12,708 bases of DNA. Source: Euperipatoides rowelli. Taxonomy: Eukaryota; Onychophora; Udeonychophora; Euonychophora; Peripatopsidae. Below the pieces are notes generated by a model, which saw nothing but the letters and a program-made list of their open reading frames with translations, did not search any database and had not been told where the DNA came from. The DNA is taken from assembly GCA_003024985.2 (NCBI GenBank), contig PXIH01S0003814.1; one strand, written 5' to 3'. A program made the translations under genes and the position numbers. Of the stretch, positions 1-7,091 are shown one piece after another. Numbering within the stretch: position 1 is the stretch's first letter; each line of letters starts with the position of its first letter.

Positions 1-31
1 AAAATATCGATATTCCCATAAAAATCAGATT

Positions 32-127
32 TTGAAACTTAAAATGTTCATAAAATGCGTTTGCAAAGTTCATAATATCTTGAAACTTAAAATATTCATA
101 AAATGCATATGCGAAGTTCATACTTCC
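32..127. repeat. 48-bp tandem duplication (two copies)
   Basis: Two adjacent imperfect copies begin at 32 and 80, each starting TTGAAACTTAAAAT and running through TTCATAAAATGC to AAGTTCATA. The period is 48 bp, a multiple of three, so an open frame through it (from 32) reads as a repeated 16-residue peptide (KLKMFIKC / KLKIFIKC). I see no coding signal beyond that and treat it as a plain tandem duplication. Confidence 0.8.
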
Positions 128-145
128 GCATTTCCGCTAGGCACG

Positions 146-191
146 AGTATGTTTGACCGCCATTTTTTAGTATGTTTGGCCACCATTTTTT
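146..191. repeat. 23-bp tandem duplication (two copies)
   Basis: The motif AGTATGTTTGACCGCCATTT starts at 146 and recurs with two substitutions at 169 (AGTATGTTTGGCCACCATTT), giving a 23-bp period. It lies just downstream of the 48-bp duplication, so this end of the window has undergone repeated local duplication. No function can be assigned. Confidence 0.75.
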
Positions 192-237
192 TGTTCAGTT
201 TTTTTGTTGAGGTCGATCGCAAGAAATTAGAAAAATG

Positions 238-547
238 ATAAGTAGCTCTTATACTCTTAAAGGTTCAGCACGCCTGCACTACAGTATGTCTCATATACCA
301 TGTTTAAACATTTTCTTTAGAATATATGTTTTTATGCACGAGATCAAATATGTCCATTTATGTTTATTTCGCCTCCTGTACGCCCTGTGCTGAATTTTTA
401 CAGTTCTTCTCATACTCTAATGAATGAAATCTTATAGAAAAAAATACACTTTTAGCATTAATTCCCAAATAGCAAGTGATGTCAGTAGATGAGAAGGGGT
501 TAGTTTTATGAGTGATTGCCCAACAGGAAGTATTGCTATAAATAATT
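238..547. other. Unassigned AT-rich stretch
   Basis: No convincing gene, RNA or mobile element is visible. Open frames are short and have no recognisable domain. A weak inverted pair is present: TTCAGCAC near 264 and its complement GTGCTGAA near 387. It is too short and diverged to define element ends. Confidence 0.5.
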
Positions 548-935
548 TGTTCATCATTATGCATATCTTAATGAGCAAACATCCAGTTCAAAATTTGTAG
601 CTGTGACATTATACAAGTATACAATACAAAATTCCTGAAGTACAAAATCCTATGACATCACATCTGGGTTTAGCACTTCAGAAAAAATCGCTTTCCCCTA
701 AAAAAAAATACTAAGTATTTTGCACATCATTCACCTTAATGACCTCACATCCAGTTACAAATTGATATATGTGACATCATACATGTACACTACCAAATTT
801 CTGAAGAGTAAAGTCCTAAGAATCTCACATCTAGGTTTGACACTTTAAAAAAAATCGTAAAAACGAAAAAAAATATTAAATAAAAATTTCAAATTATTTT
901 GAGCATCGTTCTGCCCATCTAGATGGTCATATCCA
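548..935. repeat. Degenerate tandem repeat, about 168-182 bp period
   Basis: Two clear copies and the start of a third are visible. Each copy has a block ending in CCAGTT or CCAGCT (CCAG at 583, 751 and 933). In copies 1 and 2 this is followed by GTGACAT-ATACA, then an AATT-CTGAAG block, then ACATCTGGGTTTAGCACTT or ACATCTAGGTTTGACACTT, then an A-rich run. Spacing between the CCAG anchors is 168 and 182 bp. Copies 1 and 2 match over most of their length with many substitutions, so the array is old. It is non-coding and could be satellite-like or part of an unrecognised transposon. Confidence 0.7.
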
Positions 936-1039
936 GCTCATATTACTCAGAAGGCATCATAGACCGCACCCCCTTCAAAAAATAGAAATAAAATTTTTGC
1001 CCCAAGTGGACGCCATCTTAGATTTTCAAAAAATTCCCT

Positions 1040-1337
1040 AAATGCATTGAAAAAAAGCAGAATGCATTGCAAACAACATAGCTGAAGATTTTTGAAGTTT
1101 CCCAAAAGAGACTTCAGAAATGATGTCAGCAACATTGAATTATTGGTAAAAAACATTGTTCAATATGAAAATGAGCCATACCCACCTTCAGAAATTTCCA
1201 TGATGATGTTATAGGGGTGCATTATGGGTAAATATGTTCAATGAGTTTTGAGGTTACTTCATAAATGATATATAATCCATTATGGGTAATATCAGAAGAG
1301 ATTGTGGAGAAAAGGGCCCATATCCCTCTTTGGAAAA
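1040..1337. repeat. Degenerate dispersed repeat with GCATTATGGGTAA core, left part
   Basis: Short blocks recur in loose order: a GAAGTTTCCCAAA-like block, ACTTCAGAAATGATGTCA, and the strongest core GCATTATGGGTAAATATG (from 1219), with CCATTATGGGTAATATC at 1273-1289. The same blocks recur at 2084-2340, on the other side of the hAT-like element, and one isolated core sits near 5144. The block order suggests one ancestral repeat later split by the insertion. It is non-coding. Confidence 0.65.
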
Positions 1338-1345
1338 CTTTGGAA
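1338..1345. repeat. Left target-site duplication of the hAT-like element
   Basis: CTTTGGAA lies directly against the left terminal repeat. It matches CTTTGGAC at 2066-2073 in 7 of 8 bases. Both copies fit the hAT target preference nTnnnnAn (T at position 2, A at position 7). Confidence 0.7.
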
Positions 1346-2065
1346 CAGTGGTGCTTTGGGGCCAGGTGGTGCCATGGTACTTTGTATTTAAGGCAGGGTG
1401 CACCCTGGTACTTTTTTTTTTTAATGCATTAAAGTCTTTAATATTTTAAAGGTTAAAAAAATAAGATTTCTGATAAAAATAAATTGTTCATTTCTAATTA
1501 ATAATAAATACCGTAACAACTTTAACGTAAAAAATACCCTAACAGATTATTCTGTGATCAATCCGCTTTTGAAGTAGCCTACAATGCTGCAAAACAGTTG
1601 ACTATGAAGCTTCCGGTTAATCTTGAATTTAGTCTGACTAATATTTTTATTTGTTTACTTTTATATTTTTACTAACAGCAATAGTTTATTTTAAAATAAA
1701 ACTTGACTAAGTTGACTGGCAAATATATAAAAAATATAATGCTAATAAATATGAAAATAAATTACGGCCATGTGACCATATTCGGCTTAGCCCATCCTGT
1801 CCTTTCACATAAAAATAAAACTTTTTAATAATTATTTAAAAATAATTATTTAAATGATATACAATAAATAAGTTTTGTTTATAGTATATCATTTAAGGGA
1901 CCACATAAAACAATTAGCTTACTCCACTAACTTTAACTTTTAAAAAAATGAGAACCGTTTGGCCTCCTCTCCAATATTAAAAATTCTGGCAGTACCCCCC
2001 CCCTGCCCGGTCTGATATTTTAGTTTTAGCGCCCTGGTACTTTTTTAAATAGGTCTGCACCATTG
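1346..2065. mobile_element. hAT-like non-autonomous DNA transposon, 720 bp
   Basis: The left end is CAGTGGTGC (1346-1354) and the right end is GCACCATTG (2057-2065). As inverted repeats these match in 8 of 9 bases and fit the hAT terminal pattern CAGNGGTG. The ends are flanked by an 8-bp target duplication with one mismatch, the length typical of hAT insertions. Subterminally, a CCATGGTACTTT/CCCTGGTACTTT motif occurs three times in the same orientation (about 1372, 1405 and 2033), the first and last as part of a longer direct repeat. The interior is AT-rich with a 13-bp hairpin and a C run, and I see no transposase remnant, so it would have needed a helper. It interrupts the GCATTATGGGTAA repeat family, which continues on both sides, and this independently supports an insertion. 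Confidence 0.7.
1850..1896. repeat. 13-bp hairpin inside the hAT-like element
   Basis: TTAAATGATATAC (1850-1862) is perfectly complementary in reverse to GTATATCATTTAA (1884-1896), leaving a 21-base loop. The preceding bases contain a direct repeat of AATAATTATTTAAA. Such internal hairpins are common in non-autonomous DNA elements. No other role is supported. Confidence 0.75.
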
Positions 2066-2073
2066 CTTTGGAC
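2066..2073. repeat. Right target-site duplication of the hAT-like element
   Basis: CTTTGGAC follows the right terminal repeat directly and pairs with CTTTGGAA at 1338-1345. Removing the element and one duplication restores an ACTTTGGA-ATAA-like junction. That resembles a related repeat unit at 2153-2165, as expected for an empty site. Confidence 0.7.
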
Positions 2074-2083
2074 ATAACATTCT

Positions 2084-2340
2084 CTATGATGACATCATAG
2101 GAGTACATTATGTGTAAATATGACCAAATATTTACAAAGTTGCCAAAGGGCAACTTTGGAAATAATATCATAAATGCATTATGGGTAATTATAATTCACT
2201 AAGGGTAATAGGATGCATTATGAGTATACATTTCTGAAGAGTTCTGAAGTTGCACAAAATTTAACTTTGAAATGACATCATCGACCACTCCTATATTGTT
2301 GCTCTAATGCATTTGGGTAATTTGTAAAGGGTTCTGAGTA
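2084..2340. repeat. Degenerate dispersed repeat with GCATTATGGGTAA core, right part
   Basis: This stretch repeats blocks seen at 1040-1337: CTATGATGACATCATAGGAG followed by TACATTATGTGTAAATATG, then GCATTATGGGTAATTA (2175-2190), GCATTATGAGTATA, and ATGCATTTGGGTAATTTG. TTCTGAAG blocks and AAATGACATCATC also recur. At least four core copies lie within about 260 bp, so it behaves as an old, scrambled tandem family. No coding frame runs through it. Confidence 0.65.
2135..2158. repeat. Perfect 10-bp hairpin
   Basis: CAAAGTTGCC (2135-2144) and GGCAACTTTG (2149-2158) form a perfect 10-bp stem around the 4-base loop AAAG. It lies inside the dispersed repeat. Its core GTTGCC-AAAG-GGCAAC closely resembles the hairpin of the separate foldback array at 6347-6364. 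Confidence 0.8.
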
Positions 2341-2800
2341 ACACCATTGCTGAAAATAACCCAGATGAAGCCAGAACCAACATCTCCTTACTACTGATTT
2401 TCCATATGGATTTAATTTAGTAGATTTATATATTCTAATAATTTAAGAGATGACTTAGGGCTTCATATTTTTCATATCATGCAGTTGTTTTAGAATCTGG
2501 TCAATGAATGAGTACAATACTTCATAACCAATGTTGTCGGTTGATTACTGTTGTCCATATCTACATCGATGGAAAATATTAGTGATAATTTCCGAGGCTG
2601 ATGTCTGGAAGACATGATACAATATATGCATGTACCATTGTATGATACATTATAGGAGTCTGTTTTTGAGATTGCTTGCCTTTTGGCAGTTGTTTATTGC
2701 AATAGCTTGCACTTTAACCAGCTTGGTTTTTTTTCAATGTCCTCTTGTAAATTCAGCGATTGTGGACTTAAGAATGGTATCTATAATTAGTGTTATTTTT
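2341..2800. other. Unassigned AT-rich stretch
   Basis: No gene, RNA or element ends can be supported. A short imperfect hairpin (ATACAAT ... ATTGTAT, near 2619 and 2637) and a TTGCC-TTTT-GGCAG hairpin near 2678 are the only structures I noticed. Both are of a size expected by chance in AT-rich DNA. Confidence 0.5.
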
Positions 2801-2803
2801 TTT

Positions 2804-2929
2804 AACTAATAGTTCTTTATTCCATTAATAANACTGAATAACATTATTCAAAATAATAATAATGTGAACTAATAGTTTTTTATTCCATTAACATTAGTAA
2901 ATAACATCACCGTATGTTAATAACATAAC
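2804..2929. repeat. 63-bp tandem duplication
   Basis: AACTAATAGTTCTTTATTCCATTAA starts at 2804 and recurs with one substitution at 2867. The match continues more loosely through the following TAATA-ACTGAATAACAT region. The period is 63 bp. One ambiguous base lies in the first copy at 2832. It is non-coding. Confidence 0.75.
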
Positions 2930-3088
2930 TCTCAAATAAGACCTATCTCTTAAATGAGTTAATCTTAATCTATTCTAACAATAGTATTGTTTCATTACTA
3001 CTTATTTTCATGTGTCTATATATAGTATTTGTCAGTCTATGAATAAATGCTATCACTAATAACAATAATAACATAATATTAGTATATA

Positions 3089-3116
3089 CTGTGTGTATAT
3101 GTGTGTGTATATATAA
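3089..3116. repeat. TG/TA dinucleotide microsatellite
   Basis: A short run of alternating GT and AT dinucleotides. Similar TA-rich runs occur at 3522-3548 and about 4329-4352. It is a simple repeat with no further meaning visible. Confidence 0.8.
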
Positions 3117-3197
3117 ATTATTTGTTTGAATTAATGATCAATTGTATGTGCAGTAATAAATTTACATTAATTTCAGTTTTATTTCTATTTTTTGTAG

Positions 3198-3257
3198 GGT
3201 CGGAAGGATGATACCCCAACAGGGCAGTCTCCGGTGCCGGTCCAAGCCAGTTTTTGA
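3198..3257 (+). CDS. Possible 3'-terminal coding exon of a host gene (partial)
   Basis: A pyrimidine-rich tract ending TTTTTTGTAG at 3197 forms a good splice acceptor, and base composition switches abruptly to GC-rich right after it. Read in phase 0, the next 19 codons give GRKDDTPTGQSPVPVQASF followed by TGA at 3255-3257, which resembles a hydrophilic C-terminal tail. A second frame (phase 1, from GTC at 3199) stays open to TAG at 3388-3390 and is less protein-like at its Cys/Val-rich end. I do not recognise the protein. The upstream exons would lie outside the window or be unrecognisable here. The GC-rich segment continues to about 3410 and would be 3' UTR. The exon is inferred, and an unrelated GC-rich repeat remains possible. 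Confidence 0.35.
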   Translation, partial: GRKDDTPTGQSPVPVQASF

Positions 3258-3417
3258 CATGTTCCTATCAGGGAGTGGGGGGTTGGGGCCTCGGGATCAG
3301 GCACTTTTGCCTATTGATAGTACAATCAGCAATAATCTGAGATTGACTTTTGATGTTCCTAAGTTATTGTTGTGTTGTTGTGTAGTCTAGTATCAGGGCG
3401 GCGGACATTTTTTAAGT

Positions 3418-3435
3418 CAGTGTGAAAATACACTG
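3418..3435 (+). other. Small hairpin downstream of the exon candidate
   Basis: CAGTGT (3418-3423) pairs with ACACTG (3430-3435) around a 6-base loop, GAAAAT. If the upstream exon is real, this sits in its 3' UTR and could be a structural or protein-binding element. The stem is short and could be fortuitous. Confidence 0.3.
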
Positions 3436-3530
3436 CTGCCTTTCACCTTTGGGATCAAACGTTGGCCCTGGATTCTGTTACATGCTGTAGTATTAGTAGG
3501 AGCATATAATCTCTTGTTTAGGTATATATA

Positions 3531-3536
3531 AATAAA
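3531..3536 (+). terminator. Candidate poly(A) signal AATAAA
   Basis: The canonical hexamer lies about 275 bases past the putative stop codon at 3257, next to a TA-rich run. AATAAA is frequent by chance in DNA this AT-rich, so support depends on the exon candidate being real. Confidence 0.2.
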
Positions 3537-3549
3537 TATATATATATAA

Positions 3550-5100
3550 AAAGAAAAGGAAAAAACTACGCTACAATGTGATATTGTAGTTTTGTAGCCC
3601 ATTAGCGTTTTTATGCAAAGGTAGATTTTTTTTCGTGGGGAGGGGGGATATTATACACTTAGAATTTCCGTCCATTGATTGAAGAGATGAAAAAAAAAAT
3701 GGTGAAAAAAATTCTCAATATTTGCAAACTATTTTCTTGCCTGGGCATAACTATTTTTGTGTACATTTTTTGCTTAGTTCTTTTTGTAATTTTGTTTTTA
3801 TTTTATTTGTTTAAAGCTATTATAAATATTATAAATATATATAAAAAAGTATATATATCTTGTATACTTGTAGTATACTTTAATTATTTTATGGACTTGT
3901 AAAGTTATGTTTTTTTTCTTTTATAAGTCCATATAAATTAGGTGAATGCAAATTATGAAAACTGCGTTGGTTATCAAATGTTATTCCTAGTAATATGATG
4001 AGGCTATGAGAATTATCTGTATATATTGCACTTGTTAAAAGATATGGGTTCACTTCTGCCTGTACGCTTAGCAGAAGGACCTTTAAATTGTTAAAGTACG
4101 TACATTTATTTGTGATATTTATGAAGGTTTGAAGTTGATGAAGGGAGAAGGGGAAAGAGAGACGAAGATGATTATTAAGTTTTAGAACTGACCAATCAAA
4201 AGAACAGTATTAAAATATTTTGAAGAACTATTTAACTTCTAGCTATAAATGTCAGCTTCCCCTACGGTTGTGACAAGATTTATTCCTTTTTTATTTTTTT
4301 TAATTTTATTATATATTATTTTGTTATTTGTATATATATACATGTATATGAAATTACTTCATAGTTGAAGCTGACCAGGATACAATGGCAAGACCAAGTA
4401 CCTCATATTTTGCTCCATGACTGCAATGTGTTATTCTTTAATTTTAATTTATTTATTCCTTTACATTCCAGCAGATAGGGGAAAAAAAATCTTTTAACGA
4501 AAAGTAAAGTTAATAATAATTACTTTTATTTGTATAGTTAATTTTGTCTCTTTACGTTTCTTTGTTTAGGAATGGGGCATATTAGAATTTAGTTAACGTA
4601 TAATGTCCAAGGACCAATAACCATTAAGCTACTCCAAAATGCAGTTGTTCATATCAATCGTTAAGCATTGCTAGCAAACAGTCGGAAAAAAAAAAGTTCT
4701 GAAAAATATTATTACAGGGTGCGTTTTTTGAATATTTAAACGGAAAAAAAAACCCGTCAAATGCCTTTACAGATTCTGACATGTCATTTTTATAGATATA
4801 ATAATAATTTTAATACAGTATATTACTGGTAACGTTTTATACTCAGGCTTTACAATTTGTATGAACTTTTGAATGTCTATAAATTTGGATAGCATTTATC
4901 GTAAATCATATCAAATGTACAATCATTCTTTATTTATCAGAGATGTTAATAATTTATAATTATTCTCTTACATAAATGGATTTTTTTCTTTCTTTTTGTT
5001 TTATTTTGTATTTTTAAGAATAACTGACAGCTTTTGAGTAGCTTCGTTAAAAAAAAAAGATTTAAATAAAAAAGATACTTTTTACGTCTTGGAAAGAATA
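3550..5100. other. AT-rich stretch without assignable features
   Basis: About 1.5 kb with many T and A runs, a TA microsatellite near 4329-4352 and a purine-rich patch near 4138-4175. Short open frames, such as the hydrophobic one at 3675-3902, are low-complexity (K, I, F, L and Y only) and do not look coding. I see no element ends, RNA gene or domain. It could be a long 3' UTR or intron if the 3198 exon is real. Confidence 0.5.
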
Positions 5101-5478
5101 ATTGAGATTGTATTTTTTAAGTTTGCTCAAGGTCCTTGACTTGCATTATGGGTAAACATTGTGGTTGGTCATCTGCTGGGCCAATGAGTGCAGAAAATGG
5201 TGCAATTCCTACAGCATTGCTCAAAACAGTATTGTATATGGTGTTTATAAGAACCAACTAAACATCAATATATTTGCATATCAACTGTTGAATCTTCGCA
5301 CCTTATTCGCTGTGAATACACACTGCACCATGAGCACTTCCATCTTTGATAGATGGACAAAAAACTTGTAAAAAAAATTTTAAATTGAAATTATGAAGAT
5401 GTGTATTTTTACACAAAAAATTATTTGTATTATACAAATTATAATAGTTGTATATTTTGAAATGGCTACTTTAAATGA
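5101..5478. other. Unassigned stretch with one dispersed-repeat core
   Basis: The core GCATTATGGGTAAACATT at 5144-5161 matches the repeat family of 1040-2340. The following bases (5162-5260) are richer in GC than their surroundings and hold two short overlapping frames, neither with a recognisable domain. A small GTGTA-TTTT-TACAC hairpin lies near 5401. Nothing else can be supported. Confidence 0.45.
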
Positions 5479-5779
5479 AGGGTCATCTAGTGGCAGATTT
5501 CGGCATTGCTGAACAAATCATGTTATGTTTATATTATATAAGATATAAATTTAGATCAAGAACTGCTTACACTCCAATTTAAAACATTAATAAAATTAAG
5601 AAAGATGATTATAATTTTTATTTAAAAAAAAATCAATATATGTAGGCAATAATCTTTGAATTGATTAACGGTGTCTTAAACTCTTTGAACAAAAGTTGTA
5701 ACAATATCCTTTTTAATAAATAATTTTACTTTCATTGGAGTGGCAGATTGGTGTTGTAAATCTACCACTAGATGGCGTT
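5479..5779. repeat. Inverted repeat of about 20 bp with CATCTAGTGG core (possible MITE)
   Basis: The left arm, GGTCATCTAGTGGCAGATTT (5481-5500), pairs in inverse orientation with AAATCTACCACTAGATGGCG (5758-5777), with 17 of 20 bases matching. A further internal AGTGGCAGATT (5739-5749) can also pair with the right arm to form a tighter hairpin. The 257 bases between the arms are AT-rich and non-coding. The arrangement suggests a small foldback or MITE-type element, but I could not define a target-site duplication. Confidence 0.6.
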
Positions 5780-5780
5780 A
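5765..5780 (+). promoter_or_regulatory. CTCF-like core motif
   Basis: CCACTAGATGGCGTTA fits the known animal CTCF core CCACNAGRKGGC at every position. The partner arm at 5481-5500 carries a weaker version in opposite orientation, with an A in place of a core G. A motif match alone does not show binding, and the same string is part of an inverted repeat that may be only a transposon end. Confidence 0.3.
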
Positions 5781-5789
5781 CATTCTGGT

Positions 5790-6104
5790 AGGGTAATATA
5801 CTCAAGTTGAATTGCAGCAATCATGTGCATTTTATTAAATTACAATGTCAGGAAATGGTGACGCCAATAATGCAGGTTGTTGGAAAAATGAGACCAATAG
5901 CTAAAATATTTTAATCAAATTTATTGCCCTTTTTATTTTAATAAAGTGATCGATTAAAAATATATATATGTGCATTGTTTTATTCGTAGTGTAAACACTA
6001 ATAATGATGTATAGTTTATAATTTATAGACTACAATCAAAATATGGTCATTAAAATTTTATTTTAATCAAATTCAACTTAAATACATTAGACTCAATGTT
6101 TACA
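5790..6104. other. Unassigned AT-rich stretch
   Basis: No gene or element is recognisable. The short string TTTTAATCAAATT appears twice (near 5911 and 6062), and an imperfect hairpin spans about 6008-6034. Both are weak. Confidence 0.5.
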
Positions 6105-6640
6105 TCACCTTTATCTGTAAATTGTCACTAGATTCTTCCAAATTGTAACAAAATTTTAAATAGTGCAAAATTTACAGTGATGAAGTTATCACAAAATAAT
6201 AACGGGTTGTTGCCAAATGACAACAAAATCTTAAATAGTGCAAAATTTATAAAGATGGAGTTATCACAAAATAATAATATTCGATTGTTGACAAATGGCA
6301 ACAAAATCTCAAATAGTGCAAAATTTACAGTGATGAAGTTTTAGGTTGTTGCCAAATGGCAACAGTATTGATAAATGGTTAAGAGGTAAATTTAATCAGT
6401 TTATTTAACCCTTTATCGATACTGTCTTTTTGCAACAACTTAATTACTAATTTATAACTTCATCTCTGTAAATTGTCACTAGGTGCCACTGCAAGACTGA
6501 ATTTGTATTAAATCATGTTTGAAAATGGGAACAAATTCTTAAATAGTGAGATGTAGTTAGAATTAAAGTAAGATGAAATTATCCTAAAATAATAATTATA
6601 TTATTGCCAAATGGCATCAAGATTATTGATAAAGTTACAA
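6105..6640. repeat. Foldback repeat array, units of about 75-78 bp in both orientations
   Basis: Plus-oriented units are anchored by AAATAGTGCAAAATTTA at 6158, 6233 and 6311 (spacing 75 and 78). Each continues with CAGTGATGAAGTTATCACAA or a close variant and ends in a GTTGCCAAATGGCAAC-type hairpin. Part of the unit appears in reverse orientation at 6105-6131 and 6455-6482, where TCTGTAAATTGTCACTAG occurs identically (6114-6131 and 6465-6482). A decayed plus unit follows (AAATAGTG at 6541, ATTGCCAAATGGCAT from 6603). The array is therefore minus, plus x3, minus, plus, and can fold on itself. It is non-coding and probably a foldback or MITE-derived satellite. Confidence 0.75.
6363..6424. repeat. 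20-bp inverted repeat at the centre of the foldback array
   Basis: CAGTATTGATAAATGGTTAA (6363-6382) pairs in reverse with TTAACCCTTTATCGATACTG (6405-6424), 18 of 20 bases matching, with a 22-base loop. Pairing extends outward loosely because the flanking units are themselves inverted. This is the symmetry centre of the array. Confidence 0.8.
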
Positions 6641-6834
6641 TGTTATAAGCTCCCTCAAACATTCAAAATGATTGATCAAAATTGTTAAATTTTTAAATAA
6701 GAAAATACCCAGCTTTAAATTCATTCATTGTTGTTAAAAATGTAACTTCTTCCATTATATTAAAGCGCATAGTATTACAATAGATTAATTATTCTACTTG
6801 ATATTGTTGTTAATCAATTCATAATATCTTAGAC

Positions 6835-6978
6835 CCCATTTGCATGGACAGTAATTTCATTTGCGGTTGAACCGCGTCTCAAACACGGATAAGGATTTTA
6901 TGTTTGGTGTTAATGTTATCCACGGCTCAGCCAGGTTAGGCCATGCGAACACAAACACGGCTCAGCCGCGTATAATAA
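6835..6978. repeat. Locally GC-rich block of short palindromes and repeats
   Basis: This block stands out from its AT-rich surroundings by many CG dinucleotides. It contains the palindrome GCGGTT-G-AACCGC (6863-6875), two copies of CACGGCTCAGCC (from about 6922 and 6957) with a CGGCT/AGCCG hairpin, and two copies of AAACACGG. A distant inverted pair, TTTGCATGGAC (from about 6838) and GGCCATGCGAA (from about 6940), looks like element ends. It could be a small DNA transposon, but no target duplication is clear. Confidence 0.5.
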
Positions 6979-7091
6979 ATTTGTAAATAACAGGAACCGG
7001 AAATAAAAAACGATCATTCCCCTCATCCATAGAGCTTATCAATATGGCGCCTTTAACAAAATGAAATCAATCAAAGATAATTTCAATTCTA

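Noticed and set aside
264-395. Inverted pair TTCAGCAC / GTGCTGAA as possible transposon ends
   Set aside because: Only 8 bases match cleanly, the extension is poor, and no target duplication was found.
1360-1420. Direct repeats with GGTACTTT as LTRs of a small retroelement
   Set aside because: They are only about 35 bp, do not start TG and end CA, and lie inside ends that fit a hAT-like element better.
3675-3902. 75-codon hydrophobic frame resembling a membrane protein
   Set aside because: It is made almost wholly of AT-rich codons (K, I, F, L, Y), so its apparent membrane segments follow from base composition.
5148-5261. 37-codon frame starting MGKHCGWSSAGPMSAENG, and an overlapping 70-codon frame at 5159-5371
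   Set aside because: The start ATG is part of the GCATTATGGGTAA repeat core, there is no recognisable domain or splice context, and the lengths are expected by chance.
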